Of a stretch of 64,000 nucleotides of DNA, positions 8,654 to 16,998 are shown in pieces. The stretch is taken from contig JACKNE010000012.1 in assembly GCA_024235035.1 (NCBI GenBank), positions 124,001 to 188,000 of the forward strand, in the 5' to 3' direction. The notes under the pieces are model-generated. The model was not told the origin of the DNA, ran no database searches, and worked only from the letters and a program-made list of their open reading frames with translations. Source of the DNA: Gammaproteobacteria bacterium (GTDB lineage Bacteria > Pseudomonadota > Gammaproteobacteria > Competibacterales > Competibacteraceae). The position numbers and the translations under genes are program-made. Numbering within the stretch: the first letter of the stretch is position 1; every line of letters begins with the position of its first letter.

Positions 8654-8678
8654 TCGCGTTATGATGAGGTGCTTGCGA

Positions 8679-8707
8679 CAGGGCGAAGCTTACACGGCTC
8701 CGCCCTG
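8679..8707. terminator. Stem-loop between convergent P-II and leuA genes
   Basis: The arms CAGGGCGAAGC (8679-8689) and GCTCCGCCCTG (8697-8707) pair over 11 bp with one mismatch around the loop TTACACG. Its position between two convergent genes suits a bidirectional terminator, although the following T-tract is weak. Confidence 0.5.
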
Positions 8708-8748
8708 GTTGTTCGTGATGCACCGAATGTCTTCTGAATTGCTCGGTT

Positions 8749-10494
8749 CTAGCCGTTCAGACCGGCTACCCGCCGCACCTCTTCCAGGCCGCTCTCCTCA
8801 TCGACGACCAACTGGCGCAATGCCCGGTTGACCGCGCTGATCACGGCGTTCAGCGACGCGGTGACGATATTGCTGTCGATACCTACCCCGAACAAAGCAG
8901 TCAGATCGCTATCCAGGCGTACTTCTACGTAAGACGCTGCTGTGGCATTGGCGCCAACGCCAATGGCGTGTTCATGATAGTCCACGACCCGGACATTCAA
9001 GCCAAAATGCCGATGCAACGCATCGATAAAGGCGTCGATTGGGCCATTGCCTCGACCGGAGAGCAAGCGTTCTCGCCCATGTTCGCGAACCGTCGCAGTC
9101 AACTTATGAATACTGCTGGCATGGCTATCAGGCGCCATGCGATATTCGATGAACTGAAACGGCTCATCCGGTTGCAGATATTCGGCCTGGAACGCCGCCC
9201 AGATATCCGCTGAAGTCAGCTCCTTTCCCGTCTCATCGGCAATGTTCTGCACCATTTGGCTGAACTCGATCTGCAAACGACGCGGCATCCGCAACCCATG
9301 ATCCTTTTCCAGCAAATAGGCGACACCGCCCTTGCCAGACTGGCTGTTGACCCGAATCACCGCTTCATAGCTGCGACCCACGTCAGCCGGATCAATCGGT
9401 AGATAGGGGACTTCCCAACGCTCATCGCTGACTGCCCAACGCCGTTCCTGGGCGGCAAAACCCTTTTTGATGGCATCCTGATGCGAGCCGGAAAAGGCTG
9501 TGAAGACCAGATCACCAGCATAGGGATGTCGTGGATGCACCGGGATTTGGTTACAATGCTCGATTGTATGGACAACCTCGCTCATGGAGGAAAAATCCAA
9601 TCTGGGATCAACGCCTTGACTGTAGAGATTCAATGCCAGCGTGACCAGATCGACATTGCCCGTGCGTTCGCCATTACCGAATAAGCAACCCTCGACTCGG
9701 TCGGCGCCCGCCATCATCGCTAGTTCAGCGGCGGCCACTGCGGTACCTCGGTCATTATGGGGATGGACGCTGACGAGGACAGCATCGCGGCGTGAAAGAT
9801 GGCGGCAAAACCACTCGATCTGGTCAGCGTAGACATTGGGCGTCGCCACCTCCACAGTCGCCGGCAGATTGAGAATCACCTTGCGCTCTGGTGTCGGCTG
9901 CCAAATATCGAGCACAGCCTCGCAGACTTCCAGGGCGAAATCTAGTTCGGTAAAGCAAAACGTTTCCGGCGAATACTCGAACTGCCATTCGGTGTCCGGT
10001 TGCTCAGCGGCGCATTCGGCAAACAGCCGAGCGCCGTTACGGGCCAGTTCGATCAAGCCAGCACGATCGAGACCGAATACTACCTCACGGAATATCGGCG
10101 CAGTCGCATTGTAGAGATGCGGAATCGCGCGTTTGGCACCGCGTAGGCTCTCGAAGGTACGGCGAATCAACTCCTCGCGGGATTGGGTAAGCACCTGGAT
10201 AGCCACGTCGTCTGGTATGTATCCATGCTCGATCAACTCCCGCACGAAGTCGAAGTCGGTCTGCGAGGCCGAGGGGAAGGCTACTTCGACCTGCTTGAAC
10301 CCCATACGGACCAGCAACTCGAAAAACCGGAGCTTGCGTTCACGATCCATCGGCTCGATCAGCGCCTGATTGCCGTCGCGCAAATCCGAACTGCACCAGA
10401 TCGGCGCCTGGGTGAGCACTCGCGAGGGCCATTGCCGGTCTGGCAAGCTAACCGGCGGGAAGGGACGATATTTACGAGTGGCGTCAGTCTTCAT
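8749..10494 (-). CDS. leuA: 2-isopropylmalate synthase (long form)
   Basis: Condenses acetyl-CoA with 2-ketoisovalerate, the first committed step of leucine synthesis. The 581-aa length and the start KYRPFPPVSLPDRQWPS are of the actinobacterial-like long LeuA form rather than the roughly 510-aa enterobacterial form. The DRE-TIM metallolyase barrel shows SSDLRDGNQAL near the N-terminus and the metal histidines in SVHPHNDRGT. The C-terminal about 130 residues form the leucine-binding regulatory domain. The ATG at 10494 with GAGAGGA upstream is preferred to an in-frame TTG at 10500. It stands alone; leuBCD are not in the window. Confidence 0.95.
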   Translation of the reverse strand: MKTDATRKYRPFPPVSLPDRQWPSRVLTQAPIWCSSDLRDGNQALIEPMDRERKLRFFELLVRMGFKQVEVAFPSASQTDFDFVRELIEHGYIPDDVAIQVLTQSREELIRRTFESLRGAKRAIPHLYNATAPIFREVVFGLDRAGLIELARNGARLFAECAAEQPDTEWQFEYSPETFCFTELDFALEVCEAVLDIWQPTPERKVILNLPATVEVATPNVYADQIEWFCRHLSRRDAVLVSVHPHNDRGTAVAAAELAMMAGADRVEGCLFGNGERTGNVDLVTLALNLYSQGVDPRLDFSSMSEVVHTIEHCNQIPVHPRHPYAGDLVFTAFSGSHQDAIKKGFAAQERRWAVSDERWEVPYLPIDPADVGRSYEAVIRVNSQSGKGGVAYLLEKDHGLRMPRRLQIEFSQMVQNIADETGKELTSADIWAAFQAEYLQPDEPFQFIEYRMAPDSHASSIHKLTATVREHGRERLLSGRGNGPIDAFIDALHRHFGLNVRVVDYHEHAIGVGANATAASYVEVRLDSDLTALFGVGIDSNIVTASLNAVISAVNRALRQLVVDEESGLEEVRRVAGLNG

Positions 10495-11003
10495 GAGCAA
10501 ATCCTCTCTCTTCGATCGATGTTCAGTATTCCTCTTCCCGCCAAAGAAGGTCAGGATGAGGGAGCAAATGAGTGATTCAGGAACGCGATGCGGCGCAATA
10601 CGGCCGCCAGGCCGCCGCTAAGCCTGACGACCGCGACTTAGTCGCCGCAGAGCCAGAGAAAGGGCGGGCGTAGAGATCGAGCGATGGGTATCTTCAGGGA
10701 TGCAAAAGAAGGTAAGGCGAAATCGGCAAGGGCCAAGCATAGGGGCAATCCTCGTGAACAGTTCTAGTGCTAATCTGCAAAAGCAAACCCCGACGCTCCA
10801 TTCAGGAGGTCGGGTGACTCAGTCGCAGCTCAAACCGTTCGGGGGATTGTGTAGGCTTCATGGGTTTCAAATTAACCCAAGTGACTATTCCAGGTCAAGG
10901 GAGTTATTGCAGCATTGCGAATCATTGTTATTTTCCCCTCAAGTGCAACAACACCCAGAGTTTATAGCCTTATATTGAACCCATATTCATCGAGGATACT
11001 TAA
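10495..11003. other. Intergenic region between divergent leuA and cytochrome b genes
   Basis: About 509 bp with no convincing coding frame on either strand. It should contain the promoters of leuA (leftward) and of the cytochrome b gene (rightward). No leucine-rich leader peptide with attenuator, T-box or riboswitch was recognised. A short inverted repeat, GGGTT/AACCC near 10862-10879, is the only structure noted. Confidence 0.5.
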
Positions 11004-11678
11004 ATGGCTGAACAACCAAAAACCCTGCACGCCGTCACCGTTTGGGATCTGCCAACCCGGCTGTTTCATTGGATTCTGGTCGCATTGATGCTCGTCCAGT
11101 GGTGGACTGCCGAGCAAAGCAGCAGCATGGATTATCACATCTGGGGGGGTTATACCGTATTGACATTGGTGTTATTCCGCCTAATCTGGGGGTTCGTGGG
11201 CAGCGACACCGTGCACTTCAGTGACTTTGTGCGTGGTCCTGGCACAGCGTTGGCTTATGGCAAGGCATTACTGCGCGGTGAAACGCCGCTTTATCTCGGA
11301 CACAACCCGATGGGCGGCTGGTCGATCATTGCGATGCTGGTGCTACTCCTGATTCAGGCCGGCACCGGTTTGTTCGCCAATGACGACATCATGGTCGAGG
11401 GACCGTTATACGCCTGGGTATCGAAAGATACGAGCGACTGGCTGACCAGTGTTCACCACTTCAATTTCAATCTGCTACTGGCCGTGATCGCTATGCACAT
11501 TTCGGCCGTGTTGTTCTATCTGCTGGTCAAACGAGAAAATCTGATTCATCCCATGCTCAGCGGTCGCAAACACCTGCCACCAGAGCAGATCGATCGGGCA
11601 CCGCGCATGGTAAGTCCATGGCTAGGGTTGGCGGTGCTGGCAATCGCGGCCATGGCCGTCTGGTTGCTGGTGCGATAA
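11004..11678 (+). CDS. Cytochrome b561-family membrane protein
   Basis: A 224-aa b-type cytochrome resembling Ni/Fe-hydrogenase cytochrome b subunit/b561 proteins. It starts VWDLPTRLFHWILVALM, the conserved first helix with a haem histidine. Further histidines lie in DYHIWGGYTV and SVHHFNFNLLL, with another in AVIAMHISAVLFY. Four core helices are followed by an extra C-terminal hydrophobic segment. Such proteins shuttle electrons between periplasmic c-type cytochromes or hydrogenases and quinone, but no partner is adjacent. The start is supported by GAGGATA. It converges on hflD. Confidence 0.85.
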   Translation: MAEQPKTLHAVTVWDLPTRLFHWILVALMLVQWWTAEQSSSMDYHIWGGYTVLTLVLFRLIWGFVGSDTVHFSDFVRGPGTALAYGKALLRGETPLYLGHNPMGGWSIIAMLVLLLIQAGTGLFANDDIMVEGPLYAWVSKDTSDWLTSVHHFNFNLLLAVIAMHISAVLFYLLVKRENLIHPMLSGRKHLPPEQIDRAPRMVSPWLGLAVLAIAAMAVWLLVR

Positions 11679-11698
11679 GCGCCCAAAGACCTGCTGGA

Positions 11699-12316
11699 TC
11701 AATCTAGCTCGGCCAGCAACAACCGGGTTTCGCGCAGCAGGACATTACGCCGCAGCAACAAACTGAGCCGGGCGCCGCCACTTTGCCGCCAGAGAATCGT
11801 CGCTCGAATCCCAGCCAGCAACAGCGCGCGAATTCGATTCGCATTTTCTGGATTGTTGAGGTGAATTTGCGCACCGCTGACCATGATGCGCCGCGATAGG
11901 GTACTGATCGTTTGCAGATAGAGTTCTGCAAACCGGGCGACAGTGTTGCTGTGCGTCACCGGAAAATGTGCCAGATTCCGGGTGATCTCCCCGACGCCGG
12001 TGCTAATGACGTTCAGCAGGTCCTTCCGCCGCGCTAGCGTGCGCTCCAAGCTCAATAGGATCACCACGTAGCGGGTCAATTCCTTGTCTCGCGGATTATG
12101 AAGTTGCTGTTCCAGCAAGCGCAGGCCGGAACGCAACCGGGCGACCCCGCCATACACGTCTGCGCTACTGGATGCGTCGATCTGGAGCAAACTGGTCATG
12201 CAGGTCTCAAAATCGTCTGCATCGATTTGCCCCCGGAGCGCGATGCTGCGCACCAGATCGACCGCTTGCATCAAGCCGGCCAGGGCGATAACACGATCAT
12301 GATCAGTTTTAGGCAT
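11699..12316 (-). CDS. hflD: High frequency lysogenization protein HflD homologue
   Basis: A 205-aa HflD family protein. In E. coli HflD associates peripherally with the membrane and binds phage lambda CII; its wider role in gammaproteobacteria is unclear. Family features include the start DRVIALAGLMQAVDLVR and the stretch HNPRDKELTRYVV. It follows mnmA after 36 bp on the same strand, the conserved gammaproteobacterial gene order. Confidence 0.92.
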   Translation of the reverse strand: MPKTDHDRVIALAGLMQAVDLVRSIALRGQIDADDFETCMTSLLQIDASSSADVYGGVARLRSGLRLLEQQLHNPRDKELTRYVVILLSLERTLARRKDLLNVISTGVGEITRNLAHFPVTHSNTVARFAELYLQTISTLSRRIMVSGAQIHLNNPENANRIRALLLAGIRATILWRQSGGARLSLLLRRNVLLRETRLLLAELD

Positions 12317-12352
12317 GAGTTTCGGGTCATGAGTGACAGAGGGGGCATTGGG

Positions 12353-13444
12353 TCAATTGTAGCCGGTCTCGATGATTCCACCGCCCAGACATTCATCACC
12401 CCGATAAAACACCACCGACTGGCCAGGCGTGATAGCCCGCTGCGGTTCAGCGAAATGGACCTCGGCACGATCTCCTTCCAGTGCTTCTAGCAGACAAATC
12501 TGATCCGGTTGACGGTAGCGGATCTTGGCTGTGCAACCCGCCAACGACTGAGAGGGTGACTCTCCAGCAATCCAGTGCAATTGTGAAGCGTACAGCCGAC
12601 GATGAAACAGAGCTGGGTGCTGGCGACCCTGAGCGACGATCAGAATATTGCGCTCCAGGTCTTTTCCAGCCACATACCAGGGTTCGCCGTTGCCTGCGCG
12701 TTGCCCGCCGATCCTCAGTCCCTGGCGCTGGCCAATCGTGTGGAACATCAGACCAGCATGCTCACCGATCGACTGACCGTCCACGGTGTGAATCGGTCCG
12801 GGCTGGACAGGCAAATAGCGGTTCAGAAACTCTCGGAATCGACGCTCCCCGATGAAACAGATGCCGGTGCTATCCTTCTTGGCGTGCGTAACCAACCCAG
12901 CGGCAGCGGCTCGTTCCCGAACCTGGGATTTCAATAAATCGCCCACGGGAAATCGGGCGCTGGCCAGCTGATGCTGGTCCAGTCCATACAGGAAATAGCT
13001 TTGATCCTTGCTGTGATCGCGGCCTTTGAGCAGGTACTGGCGGTCGTTCCGCTGGATGCGCCGAACGTAATGACCGGTGGCGATGGCATCCGCACCTAAC
13101 CGGCGCGCATGATCGAGAAAAGCGCGAAACTTGATCTCGGTATTACACAGAATATCCGGATTCGGAGTACGACCCCGGCGATATTCCTCCAGGAAGTAGC
13201 GAAACACCCGTTCCTGATACTCAGCAGTAAAATTGACCGTGTGCAGAGGAATGTTCAGCGCTGCACACACCGCCTGTGCATCGTCCAGATCTTCAGCAGC
13301 GGCGCAATAGCCGGCTGCGAAGGACTCTTCCCAGTTTTTCATGAACACACCGTGGACTTCGTGCCCTTGCTCGACCAACAACAGAGCAGCTACCGAGGAA
13401 TCCACCCCGCCAGACAAGCCGACGACGATCCGAGTTCTGGACAT
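12353..13444 (-). CDS. mnmA: tRNA-specific 2-thiouridylase MnmA
   Basis: Performs the 2-thiolation of the wobble uridine (s2U34) in tRNA for Lys, Glu and Gln. At 363 aa it is full length. The PP-loop GLSGGVDSS is at the N-terminus. The catalytic cysteines are in NPDILCNTEIKF and STGICFIGERRF, and the tRNA-binding stretch DATGH-like ADAIATGHY is present. It is probably cotranscribed with hflD. Confidence 0.96.
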   Translation of the reverse strand: MSRTRIVVGLSGGVDSSVAALLLVEQGHEVHGVFMKNWEESFAAGYCAAAEDLDDAQAVCAALNIPLHTVNFTAEYQERVFRYFLEEYRRGRTPNPDILCNTEIKFRAFLDHARRLGADAIATGHYVRRIQRNDRQYLLKGRDHSKDQSYFLYGLDQHQLASARFPVGDLLKSQVRERAAAAGLVTHAKKDSTGICFIGERRFREFLNRYLPVQPGPIHTVDGQSIGEHAGLMFHTIGQRQGLRIGGQRAGNGEPWYVAGKDLERNILIVAQGRQHPALFHRRLYASQLHWIAGESPSQSLAGCTAKIRYRQPDQICLLEALEGDRAEVHFAEPQRAITPGQSVVFYRGDECLGGGIIETGYN

Positions 13445-13521
13445 AGGAAGAAGCAGAAAATGCAGAATCGGCTTCCCGCCGATGGGACGGGCGAGAAGCT
13501 CGTCCCTCGTTTTTCAATGCG

Positions 13522-13863
13522 TCATTTCCCTAACGGCAGACTTTCCTTGACCAGCTTGTCAAATTCGCTCTTGAAACGTCCCATCAAATCACCCAACGCC
13601 TTGGTGTCATCCATGAACTTCTGGTTCAGACTGGAGATCGTCTCCGCTTGACCGGTCAAAAAAGCCTGTAAACCGGCTGGATCACTGATGTCAGCAGCGG
13701 CTTTCATACGCGTCATAGCCATATCGACATACGACTGCAAAGTGCTCATCTGGAAATTGACCAGCGCTTCCAAGTTGGCGGCGGACAACTTGTTGGCTTT
13801 GATCACTGGGCTCAAAGCGCTTTGATACTGCTCGGACATTTTGGCCAACACATCGTTACTCAT
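13522..13863 (-). CDS. Phasin family protein
   Basis: A 113-aa, all-helical, charged protein beginning MSNDVLAKMSEQYQSAL. It contains the phasin-like NLEALVNFQMSTLQSYVDM segment and ends near LVKESLPLGK. Phasins coat polyhydroxyalkanoate granules. The start at 13863 (or the adjacent ATG at 13866) has AGGAGA upstream; a longer in-frame extension lacks a ribosome binding site. Its likely partner phaC lies 37 kb away in the window. It is upstream of mnmA on the same strand with a 77-bp gap. Confidence 0.82.
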   Translation of the reverse strand: MSNDVLAKMSEQYQSALSPVIKANKLSAANLEALVNFQMSTLQSYVDMAMTRMKAAADISDPAGLQAFLTGQAETISSLNQKFMDDTKALGDLMGRFKSEFDKLVKESLPLGK

Positions 13864-14048
13864 CATGCTTTCTCCTGGGGAATGATCGGTCATAGCGAAA
13901 TTGTGCGGTTGCAGCATAGCGCGATTTTTGTTGTGGCGCAATATGTTGCTCTGAATTTTTTATCATGCGAAATAGACGTAGCCAGTTAACTTGGCGATAG
14001 TAGGGCATTGGCGGATAATCGGCATTTTCGTGAATACGGAAGCTTTCC

Positions 14049-14951
14049 ATGTGGTTTAAAAATCTCAGCCTGTTTCGTCTGGTCGAACCGCTATCTCTGT
14101 CGATCGAAACATTGGCGACCCAGTTGGAGCGGCGCGCTTTTCAACCCTGTCCAAGTCATCAACCCAGCACGACTGGCTGGACGCCGCCCTTGGGGCGCAA
14201 GGCCCGCGATCAGGTTCATGCCGTGGCCGGGCGCTGGCTGCTGTGTCTGCGCACCGAGGAGAAAGTGCTGCCGCCGATCGTCGTCAATCAAGCGCTGGCT
14301 GAGCGCATCGCCCTCATAGAAGACGAACAGCGACGCCCCGTGCGGCGGCGAGAAAAGCAGGATTTACGCGATCAACTGGTTCAGGAATTGCTACCGCGCG
14401 CCCTCACTCGCAGCCGACTCGGTTATGTCTATCTGGACCTGGCGACTGGGTGGCTGGTCGTGGACAGCGCCAGTCCACGCGGGGTGGAAGAAATCACGGG
14501 AACTTTGCGTGAAACCATCGGCTCGTTACCCATTGCGCCGCCCAAAGTGAAGCAATCGGTAGCGGCGGTCATGACCGCCTGGCTGGTGGAAGGCCAGGCG
14601 CCGGCTGAATTCGCCTTGGGCGATAGCTGCGAGTTGCGCGAGGGCGGAGAAACCGGTGGTGTCGTGCGCTGCCGAGGTCAGGATTTGACCGGTGATGAAA
14701 TTCGCGCTCACCTGGATGCCGGCAAACAAGTGACCCGGCTAGGCTTGATTTGGAACGAGCGACTGGCGTTTGTGCTCGACGAAGCGCTGATCGTGCGCCG
14801 CGTGCAATTTCTCGATGTGGTTCGCGAGTCATTGCTAGATATGGCGACCGATTCTCCTGAAGCCGTATTCGATGCCGAATTTGCATTAATGACGGGAGAA
14901 CTCGCACTCCTGCTGCCTCGGCTGCTAGAGTTGTTTGGAGGCGAAGCCTGA
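14049..14951 (+). CDS. rdgC: Recombination-associated protein RdgC
   Basis: A 300-aa protein beginning MWFKNLSLFRL, diagnostic of RdgC. RdgC forms a ring-shaped dimer around DNA and limits RecA access. Further family stretches include AVAGRWLLCLRTEEKVLPP and WLEGQAP-like WLVEGQAP, and KQVTRLGLIWNERLAF. It has the usual length and a GGAAG ribosome binding site. It is divergent from the phasin gene. Confidence 0.95.
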   Translation: MWFKNLSLFRLVEPLSLSIETLATQLERRAFQPCPSHQPSTTGWTPPLGRKARDQVHAVAGRWLLCLRTEEKVLPPIVVNQALAERIALIEDEQRRPVRRREKQDLRDQLVQELLPRALTRSRLGYVYLDLATGWLVVDSASPRGVEEITGTLRETIGSLPIAPPKVKQSVAAVMTAWLVEGQAPAEFALGDSCELREGGETGGVVRCRGQDLTGDEIRAHLDAGKQVTRLGLIWNERLAFVLDEALIVRRVQFLDVVRESLLDMATDSPEAVFDAEFALMTGELALLLPRLLELFGGEA

Positions 14952-15039
14952 CCAGAGGCGGCAGCGCCTGATCTCGACAGTGTAATAGAGTGATCACAGT
15001 GACAGTTTACCGGATTCAATGGCTTGGACAGGCGGACCT

Positions 15040-16089
15040 ATGAGTAGTTGGCAAATCACCAGCGTGATCGTGTTATTAGGAATAGCGGCGATTATGGGCG
15101 GCGGCGGTTGGTTGCTCCTGCGCTACAGCCGGCAGCGGAAACACATGATTGCAGAACGCTTGTCGGCGCTCAAACGCGCGACGGCGGAAAAGGCCGCTGC
15201 GGAAAAAGCGCTCGCCGACAAAGCCGCCGCGCACAGCGCAGCCATCGCACGGGCTGCAGCAGAACGACTGGCGATGAAGCGAGCAGCTGTCGAAAAAGCG
15301 ATCGCCGAGAAAGCTGCATTGGAGAAAGCCGCCGTAGAACAGGCCATTGCCGAATGGGCCGCCGCCGAGCAGGCAGAGGCCGAACGGGCGCGCCAGCAAC
15401 GCACCAGTGAAGACCGCCGAGAGATCGAGGCAGACGAAGAGCGACTACGGGCGGTCGAGGATGCCATTGCCGAGTGGGTCGAAGCTGAGCGAGAAGGCAA
15501 ACAATTGGCTTCCGCGACGCTGGATCAGCCACAGACCAAGACAGCCAGCCGCGCCGAGGCGGTACATCAACAGGTTCGTTCGACCGCCGAACAGGTCGAA
15601 AAAGAAATCCGTGATCTGGAATTCATCAAGAATCGCATCGAAGCCGATGTGGACTTCCTACCGATTGAATTTCAGCAAACCATCGATGACTGGAAAGCTG
15701 GCAAGATTCTCCGGCGCAATACGTTCGATGATCTCAAACTAAAATTTCGCTATAAGGCCTATTCGATCGAAGATGGCTATGAAATGCTGTATTTGTACAA
15801 CGAATGGTTAAGCCAGCAGCGTCAAAAATTACGGGTATTCATCCGCCTGCTCGGTACGCAAGTGGACAAGTCGGAGAGCATTCAATCCGCGATCGAGCAA
15901 ACGGAGAGCATGGAGCGGGCAAAATACCTGGAAATGGATGTCGACGTGATTTTCACCCTGCGCGATATCCGCGCCATTCTGGAAAAATTGATCGGCATGG
16001 AGACCATCCTCAAGGATCTGGAAACAGTCTGCCGTAGACGCTCCGAGCAAATTATCTCGCCATCCTGGGAGGCGCGGGGATCATTATAG
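15040..16089 (+). CDS. Membrane-anchored coiled-coil protein of unknown function
   Basis: No family was recognised. One N-terminal transmembrane segment (TSVIVLLGIAAIMGGGGWLL, residues about 7-26) is followed by about 110 residues of alanine/glutamate/lysine-rich helical repeats (variants of AEKAAAEKA and AIAEWAAAEQA), then a mixed helical domain of about 180 residues. The repeat part recalls the TolA helical region, and the C-terminal part contains ILRRNTFDDLKLKFRYKAY. The ATG at 15040 has AGG at 7 nt spacing; an in-frame ATG at 15019 is possible. It follows rdgC by about 90 bp. A spacer or tether in the envelope is a guess. Confidence 0.7.
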   Translation: MSSWQITSVIVLLGIAAIMGGGGWLLLRYSRQRKHMIAERLSALKRATAEKAAAEKALADKAAAHSAAIARAAAERLAMKRAAVEKAIAEKAALEKAAVEQAIAEWAAAEQAEAERARQQRTSEDRREIEADEERLRAVEDAIAEWVEAEREGKQLASATLDQPQTKTASRAEAVHQQVRSTAEQVEKEIRDLEFIKNRIEADVDFLPIEFQQTIDDWKAGKILRRNTFDDLKLKFRYKAYSIEDGYEMLYLYNEWLSQQRQKLRVFIRLLGTQVDKSESIQSAIEQTESMERAKYLEMDVDVIFTLRDIRAILEKLIGMETILKDLETVCRRRSEQIISPSWEARGSL

Positions 16090-16213
16090 GTCGCACGAGT
16101 ACACGCCTTGAGTTGTAAATACGTGCATAAAAACAACGCCCCTCCGACTGCGAACACCCCTCCCGCAGATATAACTACGCACGATAATGATGTGAGTTGA
16201 TGCTGAAATCATC

Positions 16214-16681
16214 TTAAGAACCGGTCGTGGTTTTTTTAGCCACCAACAGAGTCGTCTGGTATTCGATGACTTGCTGGCCGCGCTGGTTAGAGGTGCTGTT
16301 TTTGTAGATCAACAGAAACCGTTCCGGGTTTTTAGTCGGACGCAGATCGACCACTTCGGCATCGGCCTTGAGAGTATCCCCAAACAGCACGGGAGAGGTG
16401 ATCTTGAGCTGATCCACCCCAATGTAGGCATGGATTTCATAGCCATCCTGGGCCAGAAATTCGGCGACTGTGTCCGCATGGTGAACCAAACCGTCAGCGA
16501 CGGCAAAGATGATCGGGCCGGCCAGAGAGCGTTCCTTGAACCAGGTGCCCTTGGCATATTCGGCATTGCTGTGGATGGCCATATTGAACCAAGTGAGTTG
16601 ATGCAGGATGGAGAAGTCCCCGATATCCAGCGTTCTGCATACCCGACACGGAATTTTGGCGCCTGCTGCGACTGTACCCAT
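16214..16681 (-). CDS. MaoC-type hot-dog dehydratase domain protein
   Basis: A 155-aa single hot-dog domain of the MaoC/FAS1-like dehydratase kind. Recognisable stretches include GPIIFAVADGLVHHADTVAEFL and GVDQLKITSPVLFGDTLKA, the latter like the usual I-KF-PV--GDTL strand. Relatives hydrate or dehydrate enoyl-CoA or acyl thioesters, and some feed PHA precursors (PhaJ). The exact substrate is unknown. The start at 16681 has GAGGAA upstream; an ATG nine codons earlier is possible. It converges on the coiled-coil gene, and the adjacent palindromic element begins 40 bp upstream of its start. Confidence 0.75.
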   Translation of the reverse strand: MGTVAAGAKIPCRVCRTLDIGDFSILHQLTWFNMAIHSNAEYAKGTWFKERSLAGPIIFAVADGLVHHADTVAEFLAQDGYEIHAYIGVDQLKITSPVLFGDTLKADAEVVDLRPTKNPERFLLIYKNSTSNQRGQQVIEYQTTLLVAKKTTTGS

Positions 16682-16721
16682 AAGATGATGATTCCTCGTT
16701 ATATTCATGTTGAAGAAAATA

Positions 16722-16831
16722 GCTCTTCGAGGATTCTTGTGGAACCTTCACCGCTGGTCGGGCATAAGCGTCGCGCTGCCCGACCGGCGCGCTGGTTGCA
16801 GCATCCATTCCACAGGAACCCTCGAAGAACC
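16722..16831. repeat. 110-bp palindromic element with central hairpin
   Basis: The left arm (16724-16744, TCTTCGAGGATTCTTGTGGAA) is the inverse of the right repeat (16808-16831, beginning TTCCACAGGAACCCTCGAAG), with two mismatches. In the centre lies a perfect 9-bp hairpin, GGTCGGGCA (16756-16764) with TGCCCGACC (16777-16785). The whole is a small mobile-element-like or REP-like unit. Its hairpin and right repeat recur in front of the second AAA gene at 18783-18846. Confidence 0.75.
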
Positions 16832-16860
16832 GATCTTCTCATCACTGGAGAAGTATTTCC

Positions 16861-16998
16861 ATGAACAAGGACACACACTGTCCGAACTGTTTCCGGGAGC
16901 CGGTGCCGAAACCTGCCTGCCAGCATTGTGGATTTGACGTTGAGCGCTATGAGGGAGAAACCAATGAAAATCATCAATTTTCCCTATGGCATCGCTGA
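16861..16998 (+). CDS. 45-aa zinc-ribbon mini-protein, possibly a truncated gene start
   Basis: Begins MNKDTHCPNC and contains CPNC followed ten residues later by CQHC, then GFDVERYEGE: a clean CxxC-x9-CxxC zinc ribbon. It has its own ribosome binding site (GGAG at about 10 nt). The frame ends at a TGA inside the following AAA gene, overlapping it by 35 bp in another frame. Zinc ribbons of this form often open larger proteins, so this may be the severed N-terminus of a gene displaced by arrival of the AAA cassette. It could equally be a genuine small protein coupled to that gene. Confidence 0.5.
   Translation: MNKDTHCPNCFREPVPKPACQHCGFDVERYEGETNENHQFSLWHR

Noticed and set aside
10700..10978. 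92-codon open frame in the leuA-cytochrome b gap
   Set aside because: No family resemblance, no ribosome binding site, and atypical composition; treated as non-coding.
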